64,000 bases of DNA from SZUA-442 sp963759175 (GCA_963759175.1 CAVWXP010000017.1:62001-126000); one strand, 5' to 3'; positions 18,338-26,457 are shown, counted from the first letter of the stretch. Program-made: numbers and translations. Notes: generated from the sequence alone by a model not told the origin.

Positions 18338-18973
18338 ATGCCGGATGCGAACACCATGATCCTCGTCATGGCGGCCTCGGTGGTGCTGGTGGTCGTCCCG
18401 GGGCCAGCGGTGATCTACATCCTGACGAGGAGCATCAGCCAGGGCCGCCGAGCCGGCCTGGCGTCGGCCGTCGGTGTGAATGTCGGGTCGGCCATCCATG
18501 TCCTCGCCGCGGTCGTGGGACTGTCGGTGGTGCTGGCGAGCTCCGAGGCGCTGTTCTCCATCGTCCGGTGGGCGGGCGTCGCCTACCTCGCATGGATCGG
18601 CCTTCGCACGCTGCGTTCCACGGACGACTCGTTCCTCGAACCTGCCACCGACGCCTCGTCGTTGCGGCGTGTGTTCAGCCAGGGCGTGATCGTGAACGTC
18701 CTCAATCCGAAGGTCGCCATGTTCTTCCTCGCGTTCCTCCCGCAGTTCGTCGATCCCACAGCACCGAACGCGGCGCTCCAGTCACTGGTGCTCGGGATGA
18801 CCCTCGTCGTGATCGGGCTGGTGTCGGATTCCGTCTACGCACTGCTCGGCGGCTCGATCGGCGGTGCGATCCGCAGTCGCCCCGGGGCGGCCCGCACCAC
18901 GAGGACCATGTCCGGGATCACCTATCTGGCGCTCGCCGGAATGGCTGCCGCAACCGGATCCCGCGGATCGTGA
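18338..18973 (+). CDS. LysE/RhtB-family amino-acid exporter
   Basis: A 211-residue polytopic protein with the LysE entry MAASVVLVVVPGPAVIYILTR, GRRAGLASAVGVNVGSAIH and NVLNPKVAMFFLAFLPQFV, which are the conserved loops of the family, and six predicted helices. It would export an amino acid such as homoserine, threonine or lysine; the substrate is not predictable. TAGCAT ends 7 nt before the ATG, a leaderless arrangement that also fixes this start within a longer open frame. Confidence 0.88.
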   Translation: MPDANTMILVMAASVVLVVVPGPAVIYILTRSISQGRRAGLASAVGVNVGSAIHVLAAVVGLSVVLASSEALFSIVRWAGVAYLAWIGLRTLRSTDDSFLEPATDASSLRRVFSQGVIVNVLNPKVAMFFLAFLPQFVDPTAPNAALQSLVLGMTLVVIGLVSDSVYALLGGSIGGAIRSRPGAARTTRTMSGITYLALAGMAAATGSRGS

Positions 18974-19060
18974 TCCATCGCGAAGGATGCCGGAGCCGGC
19001 TTCCACGGTGGTGTGGGGTCGTTCGGCCAGATTGTTGATGACATGGGCGACGACCTTCGC

Positions 19061-19088
19061 TACAATTGCCTAGTCAACAACTTAGGAT
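19061..19088 (+). promoter_or_regulatory. Promoter and Rrf2-type operator (site B) of the first Rrf2 gene
   Basis: The -10 TACAAT (19061-19066) runs directly into the 24-bp motif ATTGCCTAGT-CAACA-ACTTAGGAT (19065-19088), 7 nt before the ATG. Binding would cover the -10 and transcription start, as expected for autorepression. Confidence 0.7.
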
Positions 19089-19094
19089 TTCGAC

Positions 19095-19505
19095 ATGCGA
19101 CTCGAGTTGACGAAGAAGACGGACCTCGCGTTCCAGGCCCTGGAGTTCATCGCAACTGCCCACGGCGACCGCGTGAGCGGCCACGATCTCGCCGAGAACC
19201 TCGACGTGTCCGGGCAATACCTCCCGCACATCATGGCCCCCCTCACCAGGGCCGGATGGGTGTCGTCGGTGTCGGGGCCACACGGTGGATACGTGATCGC
19301 CGTCGACCTCGAAGCCATTTCCCTGCTCTCGCTCATCGAAGCCGTCGAGGGGCCGATCGACGACTCGCGGTGCCTCCACCTCGGACCGATCCACACCTCC
19401 GGCGTGACATGCGCCCTCCACGGTCCGTGGACGAAGGCGAGGCGGGCCATGCTCACCGAGCTCGAGGCCACGCATCTGGGCGATGTGATCTCCGTGGCGT
19501 CGTGA
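19095..19505 (+). CDS. Rrf2-family transcriptional regulator with Cys/His/Cys/His cluster motif
   Basis: The 136-residue protein has the Rrf2 winged-helix (LTKKTDLAFQALEFIATAHG ... GPHGGYVIAV) and a C-terminal sensor loop. The cluster-ligand positions are C93, H100, C106 and H109, so a histidine replaces the middle cysteine found in its paralogue at 20120. IscR-type members bind [2Fe-2S] with three Cys and one His spaced similarly; here coordination could be Cys2His2 or cluster-free. An operator copy overlaps its own promoter, so autoregulation is likely. The cytochrome c gene follows on the same strand, with its own promoter. Confidence 0.85.
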   Translation: MRLELTKKTDLAFQALEFIATAHGDRVSGHDLAENLDVSGQYLPHIMAPLTRAGWVSSVSGPHGGYVIAVDLEAISLLSLIEAVEGPIDDSRCLHLGPIHTSGVTCALHGPWTKARRAMLTELEATHLGDVISVAS

Positions 19506-19546
19506 GGTCGACCAGACCTGCGATGCGACATGGCGCGAGCTATCGG

Positions 19547-19574
19547 TATAATTGCCAAGTAAGGAATTCAGGAA
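19547..19574 (+). promoter_or_regulatory. Promoter and Rrf2-type operator (site C) of the cytochrome c gene
   Basis: A consensus -10 TATAAT (19547-19552) overlaps ATTGCCAAGT-AAGGA-ATTCAGGAA (19551-19574). The right half AGGAA and left ATTGCC agree with sites A, B and D; the inner bases diverge. The partial -35 GCGACA lies 16 bp upstream. Confidence 0.6.
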
Positions 19575-19608
19575 CTTACGTATCTCCGGGACACAGGAGC
19601 GATTCAGC

Positions 19609-19998
19609 ATGAAGAAGGTGATGATCGTCATTGCGATCCTTGCGCTCGCCCTCGCCGCATGCGGCGGCGGCAGTGACAGCGACGCATCCGGCGGCTCCGG
19701 CGGCGAAGCGGCAGGGCCCGGCGATCCGGTTGCGGGCGCATCCGTGTATTCGGGCGTGTGCTCAGCGTGCCACGGTGCCGACCTCCAGGGCATCGACGGC
19801 CTCGGCAAGCAGCTCGCCCCGAGCGACTTCGTCGCCGACATGACCGAGGAGGAACTCGCAGCCTTCATCATCGTCGGTCGTGCCGCTGACGATCCCGAGA
19901 ACACGCAGGGCATTGCGATGCCCGCGCGCGGCGGCGATCCTTCGCTCTCGGACCAGGACATGCGAGACGTCGCTGCCTACCTGAAGGCGCAGCAGTAG
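19609..19998 (+). CDS. Lipoprotein monohaem cytochrome c
   Basis: A 129-residue class I cytochrome c. The signal peptide ends in the lipobox LALAAC with lipidated C18, then a Gly/Ser/Asp-rich linker leads to the haem motif C51-S-A-C-H55. The probable axial ligand is M104 in QGIAMPARGG, and the C-terminal helix is QDMRDVAAYLKAQ. It would be anchored on the outer face of the membrane as an electron carrier. It sits between two Rrf2 regulators and shares their operator, which in turn occurs at the sulfide-oxidation operon. AGGAG is 9 nt upstream of the ATG. Confidence 0.88.
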   Translation: MKKVMIVIAILALALAACGGGSDSDASGGSGGEAAGPGDPVAGASVYSGVCSACHGADLQGIDGLGKQLAPSDFVADMTEEELAAFIIVGRAADDPENTQGIAMPARGGDPSLSDQDMRDVAAYLKAQQ

Positions 19999-20086
19999 GC
20001 GATCCGAACAGCGATGGGTCGGAACGAACGTACCGACCCATCCACGTTCCCAGGGGCGATCGGTCGCACGATGGGGAACCACCGGG

Positions 20087-20113
20087 TATATTGCCTACCG
20101 AGAGACTAAGGAA
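20087..20113 (+). promoter_or_regulatory. Promoter and Rrf2-type operator (site D) of the second Rrf2 gene
   Basis: The -10 TATATT (20087-20092) overlaps the motif ATTGCCTACC-GAGAG-ACTAAGGAA (20090-20113), just upstream of the GTG at 20120. The motif supplies the AAGGAA ribosome-binding sequence as well, so operator and translation signal coincide. Confidence 0.65.
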
Positions 20114-20119
20114 ACCATC

Positions 20120-20536
20120 GTGCGACTCGAGATGACCAAGAAGTCCGACCTTGCACTCAAGTCGCTGCGGTGCATCGGCGATGCCGAGGGCGACCTCGTC
20201 GCCGGAAAATGGCTGGCCGACAAGCTCGACATCACCACCCACTACCTGCCCCAGGTGATCTCTCCCCTGGTCAAGGCCGGTTGGATAGCCTCCACCCCCG
20301 GCCCGCGAGGCGGCTACCGGCTCCTCGTCGGCCTCGAGGAGATCAGCGTCCTCGATGTCATCGAAACCATCGAGGGCCGCATCGAGGACCAGGGTTGCGT
20401 ACAGCGCGGGATCCCGTGCCCCGAGTTCGATTTGTGCGCCCTCCACGCCCCGTGGCAGAAGGCGCGCGACGCCATGCTCGACGAGCTGGCCAACGCCTCG
20501 GTGGAGGTCAACGTCCGTCCCTGCAAGGACATCTGA
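20120..20536 (+). CDS. Rrf2-family transcriptional regulator with three-cysteine cluster motif
   Basis: A 138-residue paralogue of the regulator at 19095: both begin RLE(L/M)TKKSDLA-type sequence and end ALH(A/G)PW.KAR.AML. This copy has C93-x6-C100-x5-C106 plus H109, the IscR-like arrangement for an Fe-S cluster. It probably senses redox, NO, iron-sulfur or sulfur status and represses its own promoter through site D. Start is GTG. The two regulators may bind the same motif with different cluster states. Confidence 0.88.
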   Translation: MRLEMTKKSDLALKSLRCIGDAEGDLVAGKWLADKLDITTHYLPQVISPLVKAGWIASTPGPRGGYRLLVGLEEISVLDVIETIEGRIEDQGCVQRGIPCPEFDLCALHAPWQKARDAMLDELANASVEVNVRPCKDI

Positions 20537-20609
20537 GCCACTCGCCCGAGAGACGTCGTCGTGATCGCATTGCCTCATCTTCTGTGGCGCGCTCCGTATG
20601 CTCGCGGCG

Positions 20610-21680
20610 ATGAGCGACACCTCCTCCCATCTCCCCGTCTGCGTCTACTGCGGAACCCCCAGGCCCGCCGACGAAACATCCTGCCCGAAGTGCGGCAAGG
20701 GTTGGATCGATGTCCGGATAGGTAGCGACGAACCAACGGCACCAGCGCCTGCCGACGAAGCCGTTCCGCCACCGGAACCACCGCCGTCGGCGAGCACGCC
20801 CTCCGACGCGGCCGACGAGGATCCTCCCGTCCCGGCAGTCGTCGTTCCGGCGACGGCCCCGACGGTTCCTCCCCCGCCGACCACCGCGGGTGCCTCCGCC
20901 CTCGATGACACGGGCGAGTTCTCGTTCGACGACTGGACGATGCCCCCCGACAAGCCCCGAAGCATGGCGCGATGGCTCATCCCCCTCATCCTGTTGGTCG
21001 CCGTCGTGGTGGTGTGGGCGCTGGTGTTCATCGACGGATCGTCGACGCCGACCACGACCATCGCCGCGGAGACCACCACGACCGTGGCCACCACGACGAC
21101 GACCGCAACCACGACGACCGCCTCGACGTCCACGACCATCGCTGACACCACGACGACCACCATCGCGTTCCCACCGCCCTCGGCGTGGGAACCCGTCGGT
21201 GACCCGATTCCCACGGACGAACTCACACTGCGGGCGGCAGGCATCGGTCCGATCGAGATCGGAACACCGATCGGCGATGTTGCGGGCCGCTTGACGTCGA
21301 GTCTCGGAGAGGCGACAGCGGCGACGATCGAGGGGTTGTGCCCGCCGGCCGAGTCCTACGCCCTCCAGTGGGACGAATTGAGCGCCGTCTTCAACGGATT
21401 CGGGAGCGATGCCACCTTCGTGTCCTACCGGTTCGGGGGTCCCGACGGCACCCAGGTCCTCGGCCTGGCGACCCTGTCCGGGCTCACATTGGGTGACACC
21501 GTCGCCGACCTGGAGCGCATCTACGCACAGTTCACCATCGCATTCGAAGTCATCGATGGTGTGGACCACTTCAGGCTCGTCGATGGTGGCGAACTCCTCC
21601 TGTGGGGGCCAGTGACGGGTACCGATCAGGATGACCTGATCGAGGGCATCTACAGCCCGAGTCCCTGTGACGAGGCGTGA
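20610..21680 (+). CDS. Zinc-ribbon, single-pass membrane protein with Thr-rich linker and repeat ectodomain
   Basis: A 356-residue protein. Residues about 10-30 form a zinc ribbon (CVYCGTPRPADETSCPKCG). A Pro-rich cytoplasmic stretch, a transmembrane helix (LIPLILLVAVVVVWALVFI, about 125-143), a 40-residue Thr-rich linker and an extracytoplasmic domain of about 150 residues follow. The last part (TLSGLTLGDTVADLERIYA ... LLLWGPVTGTDQDD ... GIYSPSPC) is homologous to the C-terminus of the protein at 23751. Start at 20610: a TATGCT -10 ends 7 nt upstream and rules out the earlier ATG inside it. Function unknown. Confidence 0.75.
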   Translation: MSDTSSHLPVCVYCGTPRPADETSCPKCGKGWIDVRIGSDEPTAPAPADEAVPPPEPPPSASTPSDAADEDPPVPAVVVPATAPTVPPPPTTAGASALDDTGEFSFDDWTMPPDKPRSMARWLIPLILLVAVVVVWALVFIDGSSTPTTTIAAETTTTVATTTTTATTTTASTSTTIADTTTTTIAFPPPSAWEPVGDPIPTDELTLRAAGIGPIEIGTPIGDVAGRLTSSLGEATAATIEGLCPPAESYALQWDELSAVFNGFGSDATFVSYRFGGPDGTQVLGLATLSGLTLGDTVADLERIYAQFTIAFEVIDGVDHFRLVDGGELLLWGPVTGTDQDDLIEGIYSPSPCDEA

Positions 21681-21773
21681 TCCGCGCCTCCTATCCCACA
21701 CATCCCGTACCATTGCCTTTGATCTCACGACGGGGACGACCGTGACGCCGACGACCACCCGCGCGACCTGACG

Positions 21774-23714
21774 ATGCGCAAGGTTTTCAATCTCTCGAAC
21801 CTCCTGGCACTCACCGCTTCACTGGTGGTGTTCGCCGCCGTCCTCACCGTGTGGGACACGAACCTCGGCGTAGCCGTCGCTGCCGTGATCGGAGGCGCCT
21901 CGGGGGCCGTGGTGTGGTTCGTGGTCTCGAGATCCCGCCAAGGGCCCTCGCTCGCAGGAACGCTCAACGGCATACCGAGCCTCGGATCCATCCCGCCGAC
22001 CGGCTCGACTCCCGCCCCGACGCTCGTCGAGGACGAGACGTCAGACCGCTTCACCGGGATACTGCGCGAGATCGAGGGGCACACGACGGGACGCGTCCTG
22101 TTGGTGAGTTCGCCGAGTCCTGGCATGGGGGCATCGAGCGTTGCCTTGAACCTCGCGATCTCCGCATCCAAGGCGGGCAGGCGGGTCATGCTCGTCGACG
22201 CAGATCCCTCGGCGCACGGCATCGGGCGGTTCCTCTCATCGGGAACCTCACCGGGCCTGTCTGATGTCGCCAGGGGCACGGCAACGCTCACGACAGCAAC
22301 GCGGATGTGGACGCTCGACGACGGCTCGAGTTTTCCGATGCTGCCGGCCGGCGACGATCCCGCCGATCCTTCGGATCTGGCAGGGATCCTCGTCGCCGAC
22401 GCCCTCGATGTGGTCTCCGAGCATGCGGATCTGATCGTCATCGACGTCCCCCCTGTGATGTGGTCGAGTGCAACCCCGGAGCTGGGGGCACACGCCGACG
22501 GGACGATCCTCGTCCTCACCGACGGCGCAGACCCCGCAACCGTCGAGACCGCTGTCGACCAACTCGCTGCCGCCGGAGCGCCCGTGGTCGGCTACGTGCG
22601 CAACCGGTCCGACGCCACCGCTCCCCTGGCCCCCCGCCACGCCAAGCGCGCCGCCATGCTCGGCGCCGTGCTCGCGGGGCTGCTCCTCGTCGGGTACACG
22701 GCGTACACCGGGACACAGCTGATCAACTCGTGGCGTCAGGTCGAGACACAAGCGCTCGACACGGGAGCCGTCGGCGCCATCGGTGGCTCCGAGGACCCCG
22801 ACTTCGCAAGGACGATCCCGACGACGTCGGAACACTCGAAGAGGGCGACGAGGTCCCCGACTCCACCCCGAGTGTCACCGCCCCAACCGAGGCCTATGAG
22901 ACGCCTGCTGGTCATCGGGAACGATGAGATCGCCGGGGCTGCCGACGTCATCCTGTACCTCGTCCGTCCGACCAACGGATCCGACCCGTTCATGGTGTCC
23001 CTGCCGCGGGATCTCTACGTGGAGAACCCATGCACCGGGGGCAACAGCCGCATCAACAGCCTCATCAAGGGCTGTCCGGCCGACGACATCAACGGCCCGA
23101 CACTGCTCTCGTCACAGGTCGAGAAGATCACCGGCATCGAGGTCGACCACTTCGCATGGTTCGACTTCGCCGGCTTCGAGAACGTGGTGGATGCCGTCGG
23201 TGGAGTGGAGATCTGCCTCGACTACCCCGTGCGCGACGCCAAGGCCGAGCTCGACCTCCCGGCCGGTTGCACGGACGCCACGGGGGCCCAGGCGCTGTCG
23301 TGGGTACGGTCACGCAAGACCCAGCAGCTCGTCGACGGTGTCTGGAGATCGGTGCCCGGGGCAAGCGACTTCCAGCGCAATGAGCACCAACAGGACGTGA
23401 TCATCCAACTGTTCACCCAGCTCAAGACCTTCGACTCACCGAAGCAGCTGACCACGAAGGCGGCCAGTCTTGCCGACAACTTCGTGCTCGACGACGGGTT
23501 CTCGATCACCGAGGCCGTCAACCTGGCATGGGGGCTCAGGTCGATCGACATCGAGTCGATCAAGCGCCTCGAGCTACCGGTCCGGCTGACGCGATCCACG
23601 AAGGGCCAGTCGATCGTGGTCCTCACAGCACCGTTCGACGAGGTGCTCCGTGACGCCTACGGGTCGCTCCTGCCCTCCGAGGACGGGGGATCGACCGCGG
23701 CCCCGTCGCGATAG
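21774..23714 (+). CDS. LytR-CpsA-Psr family protein fused to a degenerate CpsD/ParA-like ATPase domain
   Basis: A 646-residue, two-domain protein. Two N-terminal helices precede a CpsD/BY-kinase-like P-loop fold: deviant Walker A SSPSPGMGASSVALNLA (no Lys), Walker A' VMLVDADPS and Walker B LIVIDVPPVMW. After another helix (about residues 300-320) comes an LCP catalytic domain with LLVIGNDEIAGAADVILYLVRP, VSLPRDLYVENP and the RINSLI/SWVRSRK arginines. LCP enzymes transfer undecaprenyl-linked glycopolymers to the cell wall. Between 22805 and 22905 the coding frame reads oddly basic, while the -1 frame reads DDPDDVGTLEEGDEVPDS. Two compensating indels are likely there. Confidence 0.82.
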   Translation: MRKVFNLSNLLALTASLVVFAAVLTVWDTNLGVAVAAVIGGASGAVVWFVVSRSRQGPSLAGTLNGIPSLGSIPPTGSTPAPTLVEDETSDRFTGILREIEGHTTGRVLLVSSPSPGMGASSVALNLAISASKAGRRVMLVDADPSAHGIGRFLSSGTSPGLSDVARGTATLTTATRMWTLDDGSSFPMLPAGDDPADPSDLAGILVADALDVVSEHADLIVIDVPPVMWSSATPELGAHADGTILVLTDGADPATVETAVDQLAAAGAPVVGYVRNRSDATAPLAPRHAKRAAMLGAVLAGLLLVGYTAYTGTQLINSWRQVETQALDTGAVGAIGGSEDPDFARTIPTTSEHSKRATRSPTPPRVSPPQPRPMRRLLVIGNDEIAGAADVILYLVRPTNGSDPFMVSLPRDLYVENPCTGGNSRINSLIKGCPADDINGPTLLSSQVEKITGIEVDHFAWFDFAGFENVVDAVGGVEICLDYPVRDAKAELDLPAGCTDATGAQALSWVRSRKTQQLVDGVWRSVPGASDFQRNEHQQDVIIQLFTQLKTFDSPKQLTTKAASLADNFVLDDGFSITEAVNLAWGLRSIDIESIKRLELPVRLTRSTKGQSIVVLTAPFDEVLRDAYGSLLPSEDGGSTAAPSR

Positions 23715-23750
23715 ACCGTACAATGCGCCAACGGTGAGATAGGAAGCGTC

Positions 23751-24653
23751 GTGAGCGATCCCCAGGACCCACATCAGAACCCTCCGGGATGGACGGACCC
23801 GTATGCGGATCTGACCGATCTGTCTGGCAACGAACCGCTTCCACCCATGGAACCGCCGACCACCCCGCCGGCCCAGCCGCCGGGTTCTCCCCTGCTGACA
23901 GGCCTCATCATCGGCCTCCTGCTCATCGCATTGTCGGTGGCGGTGTTCCAGCTGCTCGCACCCGAGGACTCAGGCGAGGCATCGGGCGAGACCACCACGA
24001 CCGTCGAGGGTGAGACCACCACGACCGTCGAGGGCGACACGACAACGACCACCGAGGACACGAATTCCCCGACGACGACCACCATCCCTGAAGGCGACCC
24101 GTTCGACCCGGTGCCGCCACCGATCGAGGTCGACCGCTTGAAGATGATCACGAACGGGACACGGGTGAACGACAACGACATCAAGGACATCGTGTTCGGC
24201 GATGACGCCGCCGAGGCCATCGGCCGCTTCGTCGCATCATTCGGCGATCCCACAGGCGACACGGGGTGGCAGGTGTCCACCGGCCAGTACGGTGTGTGCG
24301 CCGGCGACCTCGAACGCGTCGTGCTGTTCGGTCCCTATGCGGCGATCGTCACGAAGCCGGGTGGTACCGAGATCTACAACGGCTACCGGCACGACCTGAC
24401 ATTCGGCGACCTGAACAACCCGGCTGCCGGTCTCGAGACCCTCAGCGGTCTCACGATCGGCGACACCATCGGCGATCTGCGCTCGATCTACGCGAATGAA
24501 ACCGTCACCTTCTCCTCCGATGCACGCCTCGGGGACATCTACGAGGTGCGCGGTTCGACGTCGGGATCGCTTCTGTTGTGGGGTCCGGTGGACGGCACCG
24601 AGGACACGGACCGCATCATCGGGATCTACGCACCCGATGTCTGTAGCCGCTGA
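23751..24653 (+). CDS. Single-pass membrane protein with Thr-rich linker and repeat ectodomain
   Basis: A 300-residue protein: a Pro-rich cytoplasmic N-terminus, one helix (LTGLIIGLLLIALSVAVFQLL, about residues 45-65), a Thr/Glu linker (TTTTVEG repeats) and an extracytoplasmic domain. Its end, TLSGLTIGDTIGDLRSIYA ... LLLWGPVDGTEDTDRIIGIYAPDVC, matches the C-terminus of the protein at 20610. It lies directly behind the LCP gene with a GTG start and AGGAAG 5 nt upstream, so a role near the cell wall is plausible. The family is not recognised. Confidence 0.75.
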   Translation: MSDPQDPHQNPPGWTDPYADLTDLSGNEPLPPMEPPTTPPAQPPGSPLLTGLIIGLLLIALSVAVFQLLAPEDSGEASGETTTTVEGETTTTVEGDTTTTTEDTNSPTTTTIPEGDPFDPVPPPIEVDRLKMITNGTRVNDNDIKDIVFGDDAAEAIGRFVASFGDPTGDTGWQVSTGQYGVCAGDLERVVLFGPYAAIVTKPGGTEIYNGYRHDLTFGDLNNPAAGLETLSGLTIGDTIGDLRSIYANETVTFSSDARLGDIYEVRGSTSGSLLLWGPVDGTEDTDRIIGIYAPDVCSR

Positions 24654-24691
24654 TCAGTCGTGCGCCCACGCGTAGCGGTACACTTGCGGCC

Positions 24692-25216
24692 ATGAAGCCC
24701 AGTTACGGCAGTGCATTCGGCGTTGGAGCGGTCATCGGCCTCGTCCTCGGCGCCGCGACCATGCTGTTCGTGGGTGCAACCGGGGGCCTCCCCAAGCTCG
24801 GTATCGAGGGAGAGGGTGACGCCATCACGCCGGTGTTCGCCGTACCTGCATCCGCGCTGTGGATCGTGACGATCATCGTGACTGCCATCGCAGGCGTGAT
24901 CCTGGCCGTCGTGACCCGAGGTGTGGCCCGCGCCATCGACCCTGAATCCTCGAGCATCACCCTGTGGATCATCGCCCCCGTCGGAGCCATCGTCGGCGGC
25001 GTCATCGCCTTCGCCGTCTTCCCGCTCGGTGTGTCCCTCCTCGGGTCACTCGCCGACGGAGTAGCCACCGTATCGGTCGCGGACATGGTGGCGTTGGCCC
25101 TGATCACCGGCATCACCGCGGGCAGCATCATCGTGTGGTCATCGTATGTGATGGCACGTCCGCCGCAGCCAGGCGACGACCCGGAACTCCTCGCAGAACA
25201 CCTCGTCGAGGCCTGA
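24692..25216 (+). CDS. Four-helix membrane protein of unknown function
   Basis: A 174-residue protein with four hydrophobic segments (about residues 7-28, 48-70, 88-110 and 125-148) and short loops. A TACACT -10 ends 7 nt before the ATG (leaderless). No conserved motif is recognised. It follows the envelope cluster but has its own promoter. Confidence 0.6.
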   Translation: MKPSYGSAFGVGAVIGLVLGAATMLFVGATGGLPKLGIEGEGDAITPVFAVPASALWIVTIIVTAIAGVILAVVTRGVARAIDPESSSITLWIIAPVGAIVGGVIAFAVFPLGVSLLGSLADGVATVSVADMVALALITGITAGSIIVWSSYVMARPPQPGDDPELLAEHLVEA

Positions 25217-25229
25217 GGCCACCACCCGA

Positions 25230-25541
25230 TCAGCCCCGGTGATCGATACCGGTGGCAATGCCGACCCCTGACACATCCCGTTCGAAGGTGACGGCTATCT
25301 CGTCCCGCTCGACGAGGTGCGTGCGGAGATGCTCCAACGGCTCGCCTCCGCACAACAGGCCAGGCGCCGGGATGAAGCGGTGGCTGTTGCCCGCCCCGTC
25401 CACGAGCACGAAGGCCTCGACATCACGGTCACCGGTCACCTGGTCGACGACACCGATGAGCACCCCGTCGGGTTCCGATTCACCGCCGCACGCGGTGATC
25501 GCAAGGAGGACCATGACGACGAGGAAGAGGCGCGTCGCCAT
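25230..25541 (-). CDS. Small lipoprotein of unknown function
   Basis: A 103-residue protein with signal peptide and lipobox (LVVMVLLAITACGG), then a compact domain with ITVTFERD-like strands (VLIGVVDQVTGDRDVEAFVLVDG). The ATG at 25541 is used because it places the signal sequence at the start. It is 7 bp downstream of the thioredoxin-like lipoprotein gene and probably co-transcribed. The OB-like strand pattern is suggestive, but no family is assigned. Confidence 0.7.
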   Translation of the reverse strand: MATRLFLVVMVLLAITACGGESEPDGVLIGVVDQVTGDRDVEAFVLVDGAGNSHRFIPAPGLLCGGEPLEHLRTHLVERDEIAVTFERDVSGVGIATGIDHRG

Positions 25542-25548
25542 GTTGCGA

Positions 25549-26385
25549 TCAGGTGTCCAGAAGTGCTTCGAGTTCGCCATCGGCGAGCACGCCCTCGATC
25601 CGTGATACGACGGTACCGGTCTCGTCCATCACGAAGATCCAGGGCTCCGACGGCAATCGGTACTCGACCACCGCGGGCGCCAGGTGCTCGAGATCGGGAG
25701 CAAAGCCGTCATCGTTGAAACCTTCGTAGACCTCGACATGGACCCAGTTGACGTCGGGATACGCCGCGCTGATCTCCTTGGTCTGGCGCATCATCGGTCC
25801 GCATGCGGCCGACGTGCAAAACGCAGGCGTCGCGAAGATCGCCACGGTCTTCCTGCCGTTGTCGAGCGCCTCGTCGAGCGAAAGGGCGTAGAACGGTTCA
25901 TGGATCGGGAAGTCCGTCGTGATGTCCTCGGGATCCGTCGTCGCCAACGTGGGTGTCACGACTCGGGGCGCTACGTCACCCGCGGCGACCGTGGAAGGCT
26001 GCTCATTGACGAGCACGAGGAACGGCTGCGTCGGCTCCCCCGTCGAGACGGAGAAGTCGATCTCCCACTGACCCGGTCGATCGAACGGGATCGCAGCGCG
26101 GTACAGACCAATGCTCCCGGGGACCATCCATAGGAAGTCGGCCTCCACCTCGTACACGGTGTCTGGCGCGTCGAGCGCCTTGGCCTCGACGGTGACGACC
26201 TCGTCGGGCGCTCCACGGCGGGTCCCGTCGATCTCGTTGACGGCGAACAGGAACCGCTCGTCCCCGACGGCCGGGTCGACGGACGCACGAATGGCGATGA
26301 GACGCTCACCGTCGTCCGACGAACAGGCCGTGGCGACGAGCGAAAGGACGATGAGGACGAATGCGCCGATGAAGGATCTCCGCAT
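25549..26385 (-). CDS. Thioredoxin-fold lipoprotein
   Basis: A 278-residue exported lipoprotein (LIVLSLVATACSS). The first half is a beta-rich domain and the second half a thioredoxin-like fold with VAIFATPAFCTSAACGPMM. There the cysteines are spaced C-x4-C instead of C-x2-C, as in a family of actinobacterial secreted thioredoxin-like proteins. The cis-Pro region is YRLPSEPWIFVMD. A redox or metal-delivery role outside the membrane is likely but unproven. TACCTT ends 6 nt before the ATG. Confidence 0.75.
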   Translation of the reverse strand: MRRSFIGAFVLIVLSLVATACSSDDGERLIAIRASVDPAVGDERFLFAVNEIDGTRRGAPDEVVTVEAKALDAPDTVYEVEADFLWMVPGSIGLYRAAIPFDRPGQWEIDFSVSTGEPTQPFLVLVNEQPSTVAAGDVAPRVVTPTLATTDPEDITTDFPIHEPFYALSLDEALDNGRKTVAIFATPAFCTSAACGPMMRQTKEISAAYPDVNWVHVEVYEGFNDDGFAPDLEHLAPAVVEYRLPSEPWIFVMDETGTVVSRIEGVLADGELEALLDT

Positions 26386-26457
26386 GAAGGAAAGGTACGT
26401 GTCCCCGGAACTAACGAGCGGACGCGCCCAACCCCCGACGCTGCGACAATCGACGCG

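Noticed and set aside
18071..18499. N-terminal extension of the sigma factor
   Set aside because: The frame stays open for about 140 residues upstream, but the sequence is Arg/His/Asp-rich noise, partly antisense to lysE; the ATG at 18070 has a proper GGAGGA.
20573..20600. A fifth Rrf2-type operator at ATTGCCTCATC
   Set aside because: Only the left ATTGCCT is present; the right half ACTWAGGAA is missing. The same applies to ATTGCCT at 21713 and 61138.
20598..20609. Earlier ATG start of the zinc-ribbon protein
   Set aside because: That ATG lies within the TATGCT -10 hexamer, so a transcript starting 7 nt downstream could not include it.
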